This document shows, one piece after another, positions 7,096 to 13,648 of a DNA stretch of 28,861 nt (its first letter is position 1; every line of letters starts with the position of its first letter). The position numbers and the translations under genes are program-made. Source of the DNA: a virus. Below the pieces are notes generated by a model, which worked only from the letters and a program-made list of their open reading frames with translations, was not told where the DNA came from and did not search any database. The stretch spans positions 1 through 28,861 of the IMG/VR virus record IMGVR_UViG_3300037070_006643. The stretch is one strand, 5' to 3'.

Positions 7096-8547
7096 TCAGT
7101 AGGTGATCGAACGGACTCGGGGGCGGGCCTTCAGGTCACGCTGGGCGACCATATACCGGAGGGCGTCCATCCCGTGATCGTCCTCCTTGACGGGGGCCTC
7201 CTTCGGCGGCTTCCCCTTCTCCTGGGCGATGACCGTACCCCGGTCCCAGACGTAGCCGACGACCTCGTCGAGTGTCGAAGTCGGCTTCTTCTTGTCGAGC
7301 AGCTCCTGATCGCGTTTCACGACGGCGTCCAGACACAGATAGATCTTCGGCTTACCGTTGTGCTCCTGGACCCGCATCCGCTTCTTCACCGCCTGAATGC
7401 CATCCTCTACCGTTTTCTTCGCCGCGACCGTCGACATGCCCAGTTCGCGCTCCAGAACAGCCCGACCCTCCGCGTCGTGATCGCAGATGATCAGCCGGGG
7501 GCGGGGTTCCTTCTTCAGATTCATATGTTCCCTGATCAGCGGCGCCATCTGATCGACGGTCGTCTTCGTCGCGTACAGCTCTTTGTACAGGTAGAGGATC
7601 CCCTCATCGTCCTCCGCCCAGAACTGCACGACCATCGGATTGGTGTACCCGAAGTCGACGGTGATGTACCTCGTCCACGAAATCGGCGGCACCTGGATGT
7701 GCTTGTGGATGTGGATGTCGGGGTCGAACTCCTCGTAGATCAAGCCCTCGGCGGCACACCAGATGCCTTTACGGAGCCTCTTGTGCCGGACACCGGTGAG
7801 AGCGTCCAGCTTCTCCATATAGGCCGCCCCCTTCTCGGTGAGCGCGCCCGGCCCGTCAGGGGTCTGATGGAACAAGACGGGGTTGTCCTCGTGCCGGGAC
7901 CGGATGTAGGTGGTCTTCCCCAGGTCGCAGCGGACCTTCAGCCAGTGCGTGGGGACGTCCGGGTTGGCGTCGGCGATGATCTGCTGGTAAGGCATCTTGC
8001 CGTTACGCAGACGGGTCGTGATGGCCTCCCAGTCGGCTTCCAGGAGCTCTGTGGCCTCCTGGACGTACACGACGTCGTATTCCGAAGACATGATTTTCAT
8101 CGCCTTATCCATGCCTCCTACAACGATCCTGCTCCCGTTGCCGTACCTGTAACAAGCCGCCTCCTTCGCGCTACCACCAAACCACTTCACCTCCCCGTTC
8201 GCCAGATGCTCCTTCGCAACATGCTCCTCGTACGTCACCAGCGCGGTACTGCCCAGAGACGCCAGAGTCTTCCGGACGATCAGACCGCGCATCCCCGGAT
8301 ACTTCAGAGCGATCGCGTGCATTTTCTCGATCAGGCACTTCGACTTCCCCGTACCCGCAGGCCCCGCGTACAGCAACTCCGGATCCTTGCAGCGGAAAGC
8401 CTCCACAGCCGTACCGAACGGCTGATAGACGTGACGCTTCCCCTTCGACTGCAAAGCCGCAACCCGGCGCCGCTCCGCCCGCTCCGCATCCCCACGAGCC
8501 ACAGCGGCAGCGACCAGCTCATCAGGATCGTGAAGACTAGATGTCAT
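7096..8547 (-). CDS. terL: Terminase large subunit
   Basis: The 483-residue product is the packaging motor and nuclease. Walker A is GPAGTGKS (62-69). A Walker B-like YDVVYVQEATEL with catalytic Glu164 follows, and the coupling motif IIADANP is near 190-196. The C-terminal RNase H-like nuclease has acidic residues in ITVDFGYTNP (Asp298), IICDHDAEG (Asp356/358) and VKEDDHGMDALRY near the end. Length and motif order match phage TerL. It overlaps the small terminase gene by 11 nt and heads the head-assembly operon. The gene symbol is generic. Confidence 0.95.
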   Translation of the reverse strand: MTSSLHDPDELVAAAVARGDAERAERRRVAALQSKGKRHVYQPFGTAVEAFRCKDPELLYAGPAGTGKSKCLIEKMHAIALKYPGMRGLIVRKTLASLGSTALVTYEEHVAKEHLANGEVKWFGGSAKEAACYRYGNGSRIVVGGMDKAMKIMSSEYDVVYVQEATELLEADWEAITTRLRNGKMPYQQIIADANPDVPTHWLKVRCDLGKTTYIRSRHEDNPVLFHQTPDGPGALTEKGAAYMEKLDALTGVRHKRLRKGIWCAAEGLIYEEFDPDIHIHKHIQVPPISWTRYITVDFGYTNPMVVQFWAEDDEGILYLYKELYATKTTVDQMAPLIREHMNLKKEPRPRLIICDHDAEGRAVLERELGMSTVAAKKTVEDGIQAVKKRMRVQEHNGKPKIYLCLDAVVKRDQELLDKKKPTSTLDEVVGYVWDRGTVIAQEKGKPPKEAPVKEDDHGMDALRYMVAQRDLKARPRVRSITY

Positions 8548-9043
8548 CGATGCTCACCCCCACCACCTGGTAGACAGTCTGCTCGTTGGTCACGTTCACG
8601 GACGTACGAGTCGGCAGCTGGCCCAATTCCTCCGCCACCGCCTTCAGGATGGTCACCAAAACCTCCTGATTACGCGGAGAAGACCCATTAGCCATTTTCT
8701 CCGCCGCCTGCTGATATTCAGCAATCCTTTCCATTTTCTTCGCCACCCACAAACCGGCGTATTCGTCAGCCATGGAATTCCGGACCTCTTCGATTTCCAT
8801 GAAATGACGCTTCTTGAAAGAACTGATACTCGTCTGAGAAACCCCGTACTGAACGGCCAGCACCCGCTGGGACTTCTCACCGATCGCCATGTCCCGGACA
8901 AGACGATGCTTCACCCACCCCCGCTCCAGATGATTCTTCCGAGCAGGCAGGTTGTCAGACCGGCGAGGCTCCAGCTCCTTCGACGCCTCACCCGCGCTGA
9001 ACTCGTCACTCCCCGGCTGCTGAATCTTCTTCACGTCCGCCAT
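8537..9043 (-). CDS. terS: Probable terminase small subunit
   Basis: The 168-residue product lies directly upstream of terL and overlaps it. It has an N-terminal polar arm, then a helix-turn-helix (IGEKSQRVLAVQYGVSQTSI) that would bind the packaging site. A long helical oligomerisation region follows (EIEEVRNSMADEYAGLWVAKKM and on). This HTH-plus-helical layout and position fit TerS. ATG 9043 is chosen over an in-frame TTG at 9049 because AAGGAGGT lies 8 nt before the ATG and only 2 nt before the TTG. The assignment rests on context and the HTH. Confidence 0.8.
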   Translation of the reverse strand: MADVKKIQQPGSDEFSAGEASKELEPRRSDNLPARKNHLERGWVKHRLVRDMAIGEKSQRVLAVQYGVSQTSISSFKKRHFMEIEEVRNSMADEYAGLWVAKKMERIAEYQQAAEKMANGSSPRNQEVLVTILKAVAEELGQLPTRTSVNVTNEQTVYQVVGVSIDDI

Positions 9044-9152
9044 CTGCAACTACCTCCTTCGGGGTCCACGGATGCTGCCACCCGCCGTGATCATGCTTGC
9101 AGGCTCCACACAAAGCACACAGACAATCGATGGACGTCATCGAACACTCCAC
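9006..9152 (-). CDS. Cys/His-rich small ORF overlapping the terminase start
   Basis: A GTG at 9152, preceded by GAGGTG at 5 nt spacing, opens a 48-codon frame ending 38 nt inside the small terminase gene. The product contains CLCALCGACKHDHGGWQHPW. Five Cys (3, 10, 12, 15, 18) and His 20, 22 and 27 could bind zinc. Similar tiny Cys-His-Trp peptides exist in actinophages. An internal ATG at codon 5 is an alternative start. The overlap with terS could couple their translation. The function is unknown; the dense Cys/His pattern argues against chance. Confidence 0.55.
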   Translation of the reverse strand: MECSMTSIDCLCALCGACKHDHGGWQHPWTPKEVVADGGREEDSAAGE

Positions 9153-9556
9153 GGTGTCACCTCACGGTGTTACATTTTCGATTTTCGTTAAAGTCCAGAA
9201 ACCGGACCGTCCCCGGGCCCGGCATGAATTTGCGGAAGCAACGCAGCAATTTCACACTGCAAATACAGACATATCACCCATATCCACCCATACCCACCCT
9301 TATCCCCCTATATCTATACACATCCACCTATTACCTGACATACACACCCATATCACCCACTATCACCCCTTATCCACACACACCATCACATACTGACTTT
9401 ACTTTCTCTTTGCTCTCTCATTACTCACCCTTGACCATCGAGGGGATACACTGGGGGTACACCAGAAAGGAAGACCTCCTCCCATCCACCCACCTCCACC
9501 TCCAGCACCCACCCGGGTACTGACCATGGCACCCCCATCCCTGAAGGAGCATGATC
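9153..9556. other. Divergent intergenic region with G-depleted, G4-capable tract
   Basis: No convincing gene is seen here. From about 9262 to 9430 the plus strand has almost no G and is made of CACCCATA- and TATCC-like units. C-runs at 9277-9279, 9287-9289, 9293-9295, 9297-9299 and 9304-9308 give a canonical G-quadruplex motif on the minus strand (loops of 7, 3, 1 and 4 nt). A TTGACC at 9431 is followed by a tandem GGGGATACAC/GGGGGTACAC repeat at 9442-9462, but no -10 at normal spacing. This region must hold the divergent promoters and, given its place beside terS, could hold the packaging site. Confidence 0.5.
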
Positions 9557-9748
9557 ATGAGCATCACCCTTACCAGGATCACCCCCACCCAACACCAGTC
9601 GGCTATCGAATGGATCATGATCGCCATCGTCGACAGTCACTGGGTCAACAACCTCACCCCCCAGCAGGCCTACCGACTCGTCCAGGCTGGCTACTCCGGT
9701 GGATGGTCCGGCTTCGTCACTGATCTTGGTGACGACAACTGGTGCTGA
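9557..9748 (+). CDS. Small hypothetical protein
   Basis: The 63-residue product starts MSITLTRITPTQHQ. It contains a hydrophobic helix (IEWIMIAIVDSHWV) and a second helix (LTPQQAYRLVQAG), and ends in DDNWC. It is not recognised. ATG 9557 has a GAAGGAG site 7 nt upstream; an in-frame ATG at 9551 is too close to that site. It is the first gene of the rightward small-gene block. Confidence 0.65.
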   Translation: MSITLTRITPTQHQSAIEWIMIAIVDSHWVNNLTPQQAYRLVQAGYSGGWSGFVTDLGDDNWC

Positions 9749-9764
9749 CAAGGAGTGACGAGAG

Positions 9765-9782
9765 CGCCCAGCCCTCTGGGCG
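9765..9782 (+). terminator. Short GC-rich hairpin between two small genes
   Basis: CGCCCAG (9765-9771) pairs with CTGGGCG (9776-9782) around a CCCT loop. It lies in the 72-nt gap between two rightward genes. Only TT follows, so it is an attenuator or mRNA-stabilising hairpin at best. Confidence 0.4.
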
Positions 9783-9820
9783 TTGTCACCACCCGTTGTC
9801 AGCTCACACCAGGAGTGGTC

Positions 9821-10153
9821 ATGTCTGAAACCGTCACCGTTCCCCCGTCCGCCATCCGTCCCGAGGTCATCGACGCTGTCCGTCTCGTCGGCAAGATCGT
9901 CACCTACCGTGACCAGCAGTACAAGATCTACTCCGTCGAAGGAATCGACTTCTACGCCTTCGGATCCAAGACCCCCGGAGACAACAACATCACCGTCGAC
10001 CTCAACATGACCCGCGGCTTCCGGACCAGCGTGTACGCCTACATCATCCCCACCGGATGCGTCGTCGGAGAAGGCTACGGCCAGGAGATCCCCCTCGAAT
10101 GGATCACCCCCGGAGTCTGCCTCGCCAAGCAGGGACAGTCCGTATGGCACTGA
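9821..10153 (+). CDS. Hypothetical early-region protein
   Basis: The 110-residue product starts MSETVTVPPSAIRPEVIDAV. The predicted fold is mostly beta: GKIVTYRDQQYKIYSVEG, FYAFGSK, ITVDLNMTRGFRTSVYAYII. There are no Cys pairs or catalytic motifs. An AGGAG site lies 5 nt before ATG 9821, and an in-frame start at 9755 lacks one. The function is unknown. Most codons end in C or G, as expected for a coding gene in this genome. Confidence 0.7.
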   Translation: MSETVTVPPSAIRPEVIDAVRLVGKIVTYRDQQYKIYSVEGIDFYAFGSKTPGDNNITVDLNMTRGFRTSVYAYIIPTGCVVGEGYGQEIPLEWITPGVCLAKQGQSVWH

Positions 10154-10187
10154 CAGTGACTGTCGATACGGGTAACTAAGCACCATC

Positions 10188-10253
10188 ACTCCGTCCCTGG
10201 TGGGATTGGCTGACCGGGTGGTCAGTGAAGGGGTTCGATTCCTCTTCGGAGTA
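10188..10253 (+). tRNA. tRNA-like element, compact, 6-nt anticodon loop
   Basis: ACTCCG(T) (10188-10194) pairs with (T)CGGAGT (10246-10252), giving a 6-bp acceptor plus one T-T mismatch. The T-arm AGGGG-TTCGATT-CCTCT (10229-10245) matches the TTCRANY loop rule. CTGAC/GTCAG (10210-10225) forms a perfect anticodon stem, but the loop is 6 nt (CGGGTG). An 8-nt loop is possible with a shifted stem. The D-arm is only 15 nt and mostly wobble-paired. The total is about 66 nt with no encoded CCA; CTCAG follows the discriminator A. It could be a degenerate tRNA, a tRNA mimic or an attachment-site remnant. Confidence 0.45.
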
Positions 10254-10295
10254 CTCAGATTACATCACGATGCTTAATCACAGAGAGGTCACGTC

Positions 10296-10478
10296 GTGAA
10301 GCGCTTCAAGATCACTGTCCCGGACACCGAGGGGAGGGAGTACGTGTACTGCGTCACCGGCAACAACGAGGCCCACGCGGCTTGCCTGGTGTACAGCGAG
10401 CACGGTCAGGCTCATCGGTCTGGTCTGGTTCCGGCTCTGCTCACTCCGTGGTTCGAGGCTGAGGAGGTCGGAGAGTGA
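10296..10478 (+). CDS. Small hypothetical protein
   Basis: The 60-residue product starts with GTG at 10296 (MKRFKITVPDTEGREYVYCV), with an AGAGAGG site upstream. The N-terminal half looks like a beta hairpin and the C-terminal half is mixed. Its stop overlaps the start of the lipoprotein gene (GTGA), so the two are translationally coupled. Proteins of this length with a 'tdtegr.y...v.g.ne..A' pattern are common phage orphans. No function can be assigned. Confidence 0.65.
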   Translation: MKRFKITVPDTEGREYVYCVTGNNEAHAACLVYSEHGQAHRSGLVPALLTPWFEAEEVGE

Positions 10479-10720
10479 GGATCAGGCTGGCGTTCACCGC
10501 GATCACCCTGGTCGCTCTGTCGGTGGTCGGCTGTACTCCCGACACCCTTCCTCCGGTCACTCATGGTGGCTTTCCGGTCTGTGAGTCTCTCCCGGCTTCT
10601 GAGCCGTGTGTGGAGGTCGAGTGGGAGTCGGGGGGTGATGGGTCTGGTGTGCTGTTCCAGCCGTCGGGAGAGGCTTTTCTGATCAACTTCTGGGCGGATG
10701 GGGAGTTCGAGCTCCACTGA
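10475..10720 (+). CDS. Predicted phage lipoprotein
   Basis: The 81-residue product has a classic type II signal peptide: basic start MRIRLAF, a hydrophobic core, and a lipobox ending VVGC with Cys20. After lipidation, about 60 residues with three further Cys would be displayed outside the cell membrane. GTG 10475 overlaps the upstream stop, with GAGGAGGT 6-7 nt before it. Prophage and phage lipoproteins often block superinfection by binding receptors or the DNA-injection machinery. That role is a family-level inference here. The mature part is not recognised. Confidence 0.75.
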   Translation: MRIRLAFTAITLVALSVVGCTPDTLPPVTHGGFPVCESLPASEPCVEVEWESGGDGSGVLFQPSGEAFLINFWADGEFELH

Positions 10721-10784
10721 TCGTCTTCAGTCATCCCCGGCTACGTCGGTCGGGGGTGGCTGTGGATCATCGAGAGGAGAGGTT

Positions 10785-10979
10785 GTGGAGCACAGCTCGC
10801 ATGCAGCTTGGGCCATGCGGAAGAGTCTGATCGGCCAGGAGGCACGTCGTCACTCCGGCTGTCAGTGGAAGGTCGTCCGGGACGTGATCATCAGTCCGTA
10901 CCGCAACGCGTACACGATCATCTTCGTCGACGGCTCAGAGTGTGACATGTCGACGTACTGCTCGTTCGAAACCCGATGA
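10785..10979 (+). CDS. Small hypothetical protein
   Basis: The 64-residue product starts with GTG at 10785, preceded by GAGAGGAGAGG. It begins VEHSSHAAWAMRKSLIGQEA (helical), then forms likely beta strands (WKVVRDVIISPYRNAYTIIF) with Cys near the end (ECDMSTYC). No known family is recognised. Starting at 10698 instead would overlap the lipoprotein gene and lacks a site. The 64-nt gap from the lipoprotein gene holds no clear signal. Confidence 0.6.
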   Translation: MEHSSHAAWAMRKSLIGQEARRHSGCQWKVVRDVIISPYRNAYTIIFVDGSECDMSTYCSFETR

Positions 10980-10989
10980 GGGAGTGATC

Positions 10990-11265
10990 ATGGCCGGTAA
11001 GTTCGCGATCAAGATGGTGTCCGATGCAGGTGGCAGGTACCCGCTCGTCCACGAGGAGCGGGAAGTCTCGTTCAACGACCTCCTCCGGCTCTGTTCCACT
11101 CTCTCTGACCTCCACGGACATCCTCCGGTGGTCGAGGGTAAGGGTGTCGGCCGTCGGGACGAGAAGGGCAACCGGCGTCACTTCCGGTACGCGTGGGAGT
11201 CGCCGTTGATCAACGATCGTCGTGCGACCATCGTTCTCTGGGTTCGTGTGATCTCCTGGAACTAG
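10990..11265 (+). CDS. Hypothetical protein
   Basis: The 91-residue product starts MAGKFAIKMVSDAGGRYPL. It is mixed alpha/beta with an NDLLRLCSTLSDLHG helix and a basic linker (GRRDEKGNRRHFRY), and ends TIVLWVRVISWN. The GGAG site 6-8 nt upstream supports ATG 10990. It is the last gene before the promoter and structured leader of the FtsK-like gene. The function is unknown. Confidence 0.65.
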   Translation: MAGKFAIKMVSDAGGRYPLVHEEREVSFNDLLRLCSTLSDLHGHPPVVEGKGVGRRDEKGNRRHFRYAWESPLINDRRATIVLWVRVISWN

Positions 11266-11287
11266 GAATACTCCCAGGTCAGAGTGT

Positions 11288-11315
11288 TTGAGGGGAGTGC
11301 TCCGGGGTATATATT
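11288..11315 (+). promoter_or_regulatory. Candidate promoter for the FtsK-like gene
   Basis: TTGAGG (11288-11293) and TATATT (11310-11315) are separated by 16 nt, close to the vegetative sigma consensus. The -10 lies in the only AT-rich stretch nearby. Transcription would start near 11322, giving a leader of about 155 nt that contains the hairpins at 11321-11447. Confidence 0.6.
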
Positions 11316-11320
11316 ACTCA

Positions 11321-11447
11321 GGAGCATTTCCTCCAAATCCTCTAACGAGGTAAGCGCGTACACAAAGGGGTTCCCTCACTGTTAGGCGCGCTTAGGACCG
11401 GTGACCCAGCTATAGGGGGTCCCTCACTGGTGGACGGTCACCGGTCC
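11321..11447 (+). ncRNA. Structured 5' leader with two related tandem hairpins
   Basis: Four possible hairpins follow the promoter: GGAG/CTCC (11321-11334), CCTC/GAGG near 11338-11350, an 8-bp stem TAAGCGCG/CGCGCTTA (11351-11394), and a perfect 12-bp stem GGACCGGTGACC/GGTCACCGGTCC (11395-11447). The last two hold almost the same 17-nt core inside (11366-11382 and 11414-11430, 15 of 17 identical). That core has a small AGGG/CCCT hairpin followed by CACTG. Unrelated outer stems with a shared core suggest a selected RNA, or a pair of operators. Confidence 0.55.
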
Positions 11448-11476
11448 GATTTCAACAACAGAATGAGGAGTCAGTC

Positions 11477-12388
11477 ATGGAATGGCTGCATAACGCCAAC
11501 CCCTACACCGGGTTGGGAGGATCGGGCGGAAGCATTCCTGAGTTCGTCACCATCGACGACATTCCCGCTTCTGGATCCACCACCGTGTCTCTCGGGGTCG
11601 GCATGACCGGTCCGGTCGTCATCGATCTCGCAGGAGAGTCGCCGCACATCCTGGTGAACGCTCCGACCAATCTGGGCAAGTCGACTGTCGCTCGGTCGCT
11701 GGCCGCTCAGCGTATGGCTCAGGGCGATGTGGTCGTCGTTCTCGATCGCAAGATGCATTCTCATCGCTGGGCCCGTGGTCTTGAGCCGATGGCTCATTAC
11801 TTCGACACCGTTCCGGCGATCGGTGGTGCTCTCGTCAATCTGGGCGAGGAGCTGACTCGCCGGAATCAGATCGTCAAGGAGTGGGATCAGCCTGGCGATC
11901 CTCCGATCGGTCCCCGGATCATCGTGATCTTCGAGGAGACCAACGCCACGCTGACGCATCTCAAGAATCTCGACAAGCGTCAGGTTGCCGGTGGATACGG
12001 TGCGATGGACGCTTTCTCCGATCTGATCTTTATGGGTCGTGCGGTGAGGATGCACGTCATCGCGTTCGCCCAGCTGGCCAGCTACCGGTCTGGTCTGACC
12101 CCGGACATCATCGAGAACTTCGGCACGAGGGTGATGATCGGGTATTCGGACAAGGCGTGGAAGTGGCTTGCGGCTGACTGTGGCCGGTATCGGGTTGCTC
12201 CGGCTGGTGTCGGCCGTGGTGTTGTATGCCAGCTCGGTAAGGCTCGTGAGACTCAGCTGGTGTATCTCCCGGAGGAGTCGGCAGCGGAGTTCGTCACCTC
12301 TTCCATCCCCGCTCAGAGGGCCGCTCGTGCCCTTGTGGGGGGTCGTCAGAACCTCTCTCCGGTGTGGCGGGGAGCGATCGGTCGATGA
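11477..12388 (+). CDS. FtsK/TraB-like DNA-translocase ATPase
   Basis: The 303-residue P-loop ATPase is of the FtsK/HerA type. Walker A is APTNLGKS (62-69), with Ala in the first position and Asn-Leu where FtsK usually has Gly-Ser. VVVVLDRK follows as the next strand. Walker B is IIVIFEE (148-154), and FAQLAS near 195-205 resembles the conserved Gln region. The C-terminus is arginine-rich. It is short next to FtsK (over 700 residues) and lacks N-terminal membrane segments and a gamma domain. It resembles the mobile-element translocases of actinomycetes. A GAGGAG site precedes ATG 11477. Its role in phage DNA movement or segregation is inferred. Confidence 0.75.
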   Translation: MEWLHNANPYTGLGGSGGSIPEFVTIDDIPASGSTTVSLGVGMTGPVVIDLAGESPHILVNAPTNLGKSTVARSLAAQRMAQGDVVVVLDRKMHSHRWARGLEPMAHYFDTVPAIGGALVNLGEELTRRNQIVKEWDQPGDPPIGPRIIVIFEETNATLTHLKNLDKRQVAGGYGAMDAFSDLIFMGRAVRMHVIAFAQLASYRSGLTPDIIENFGTRVMIGYSDKAWKWLAADCGRYRVAPAGVGRGVVCQLGKARETQLVYLPEESAAEFVTSSIPAQRAARALVGGRQNLSPVWRGAIGR

Positions 12389-12442
12389 TCGAGGAGAGCT
12401 CCTGGATTCGTCAGGATCCAGAGGTTCTCTCCGATTCTCGGT

Positions 12443-12470
12443 TTCAAGCATCACCCTCAGGGAATACTCT
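12443..12470 (+). promoter_or_regulatory. Candidate promoter inside the rightward block
   Basis: TTCAAG (12443-12448) and TACTCT (12465-12470) are 16 nt apart. The same TACTCT -10 recurs in two minus-strand promoters in this window. A start near 12477 would give a short leader to the ATG at 12493. Confidence 0.5.
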
Positions 12471-12492
12471 AGTCAGGAAGGAAGTGGAGAAC

Positions 12493-12750
12493 ATGACCGA
12501 CTGGCGCGAACTGGGCATCGACCGTGGATGGGACCACCAGAACTACGTCGAGGCCTACGGTGAAGAGCATGACAGTCCGATCGACTATCCGGCTCGCCTC
12601 GAATCCGACTCCCGATACGGATTCGGCGGTCCTGAGGCGTCCGAAAGGGTTCAGGACCGTCGGGATTTCGCCGCCGGTTGGAAGCTCGGTCGGTCCCGTC
12701 GCAAGAATGGCATGTATCCCGATGGCACCCGTGACACCGAAGGGGTCTGA
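12493..12750 (+). CDS. Small hypothetical protein
   Basis: The 85-residue product starts MTDWRELGIDRGWDHQNYV. It is acidic at first and turns basic at the C-terminus (DFAAGWKLGRSRRKNGMYP). It is not recognised. The start after the promoter at 12443-12470 is preferred over an upstream ATG at 12364, which would overlap the ATPase gene. The next gene begins 1 nt after its stop. Confidence 0.65.
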   Translation: MTDWRELGIDRGWDHQNYVEAYGEEHDSPIDYPARLESDSRYGFGGPEASERVQDRRDFAAGWKLGRSRRKNGMYPDGTRDTEGV

Positions 12751-12751
12751 C

Positions 12752-13075
12752 ATGATCAACTACAGCGGAACCGTCCTCGCCAACCCGAAGGGCGGGACCA
12801 TCACTCTCGACGGGAAGCCCCTCCCCACCACCGGATACTTCGTCGACGGAATCGTCTCCCCGCTGATCTACAGCCCCGTCTCCGAACCGAGTGACATCGA
12901 TGAGTTCGCCGAATACCTGAGCGAGTACTCCGGAGCCGACTACCTCGACTGGTGGGTCGACCAGGAAACGGATCTCTTGTGGATCAACGGCCTGTCGTGG
13001 CACGAGAGCCTGACAGCCGCTCTGATCGTCGCCAGGGATCGTGACGGGGCGGTCATCTCGAACATCGGCGGATAG
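12752..13075 (+). CDS. Hypothetical acidic protein
   Basis: The 107-residue product starts MINYSGTVLANPKGGTITLD and is rich in Asp/Glu and Trp (YLDWWVDQETDLLWINGLSW). No Cys or catalytic motif is seen. Low pI and small size would fit a host-interaction protein or DNA mimic, but this is only a compositional remark. It is closely spaced with its upstream neighbour. Confidence 0.65.
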   Translation: MINYSGTVLANPKGGTITLDGKPLPTTGYFVDGIVSPLIYSPVSEPSDIDEFAEYLSEYSGADYLDWWVDQETDLLWINGLSWHESLTAALIVARDRDGAVISNIGG

Positions 13076-13106
13076 GCCGGAATCCGTCTGTAGCGGCATC
13101 GGGTCC

Positions 13107-13122
13107 CCCTCCTCCGGGAGGG
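13107..13122 (+). terminator. Short hairpin in the gap after 13075
   Basis: CCCTCC (13107-13112) pairs with GGAGGG (13117-13122) around a TCCG loop. It lies in the 100-nt gap before the next small gene. There is no U-tract, so it may be an attenuator or processing site. Confidence 0.35.
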
Positions 13123-13175
13123 TGGCCCCCTTGTCCCGACAGCAGGATCATCACCTCATGGAGGGGTGGAGAGAG

Positions 13176-13325
13176 ATGACCGACCAGGAAGTAGCGGACC
13201 GGTTGCGATCGGTTCCCAGAGAGAGAACCCCCGAGCAGGTCCACGAAGCCGAGAGGCTGAGGGACAAGGAGCGGGGTCTGTTCATCCAGCCGGAGCATCA
13301 CGAACACGGAGAGTCGAGGCATTGA
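13176..13325 (+). CDS. Small charged hypothetical protein
   Basis: The 49-residue product starts MTDQEVADRLRSVPRERTP. It is helical, very charged and ends HHEHGESRH. A GGAGAG site precedes ATG 13176. An in-frame ATG at 13158 (MEGWRE) lacks a good site. The function is unknown. Confidence 0.5.
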   Translation: MTDQEVADRLRSVPRERTPEQVHEAERLRDKERGLFIQPEHHEHGESRH

Positions 13326-13327
13326 TC

Positions 13328-13648
13328 ATGGCGAATGAAATCACGGTCGTCGGAGCACCCGGATATCTGGAGCACTTCCGGGCGAAGCTGATTCCGGGCC
13401 TGGGGGACATGCCCGCCCGGGACGACAGGGGGAACCTGGCGGTCATCACGTACGGCGACGGTGAGCTGACCGTGGTTCCGTCCAGCTGTGTCGTCACCGG
13501 GCTGGATCTGGTGAAGCGTCTGGAGCTGGATTACGACTGGCACGAGGAGTCGTGGGGTGTCCGACACGCGTTCGGTGGTCCGTTCATCTTCCACGGGCCT
13601 GAGATCACCTGCCGTCTGTACCGCCGCCTGAAGGTCGGGGGGTCATGA
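13328..13648 (+). CDS. Hypothetical protein
   Basis: The 106-residue product starts MANEITVVGAPGYLEHFRAK. It is alpha/beta, with the segments LAVITYGDGELTVVPSS and FIFHGPEITCRLYRRLKVGG. It contains two Cys but no zinc pair. ATG 13328 lies 2 nt after the upstream stop, and its own stop overlaps the next ATG (ATGA). The function is unknown. Confidence 0.65.
   Translation: MANEITVVGAPGYLEHFRAKLIPGLGDMPARDDRGNLAVITYGDGELTVVPSSCVVTGLDLVKRLELDYDWHEESWGVRHAFGGPFIFHGPEITCRLYRRLKVGGS

Noticed and set aside
9431-9463. Promoter with TTGACC at 9431
   Set aside because: Possible -10 boxes (TACACT, TACACC) are at 10 or 21 nt spacing, not 16-18, so no confident promoter can be drawn.
8804-9523. Plus-strand ORF through the G-depleted tract
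   Set aside because: It is antisense to terS, and the tract gives a Tyr/Pro/Thr-repetitive product that simply reflects base composition.
9425-10189. 254-codon minus-strand ORF
   Set aside because: It is opposite two plus-strand genes with good ribosome binding sites; the product is Gly/Asp/Val-rich shadow sequence.
10188-10258. attP site in a tRNA gene
   Set aside because: No integrase is in the window and no host sequence is available to match; kept only as a possibility in the tRNA-like entry.
11471-12454. 327-codon minus-strand ORF opposite the FtsK-like gene
   Set aside because: It mirrors the ATPase gene, which has motifs and a ribosome binding site; the antisense product is Arg/Ser/Asp-rich.
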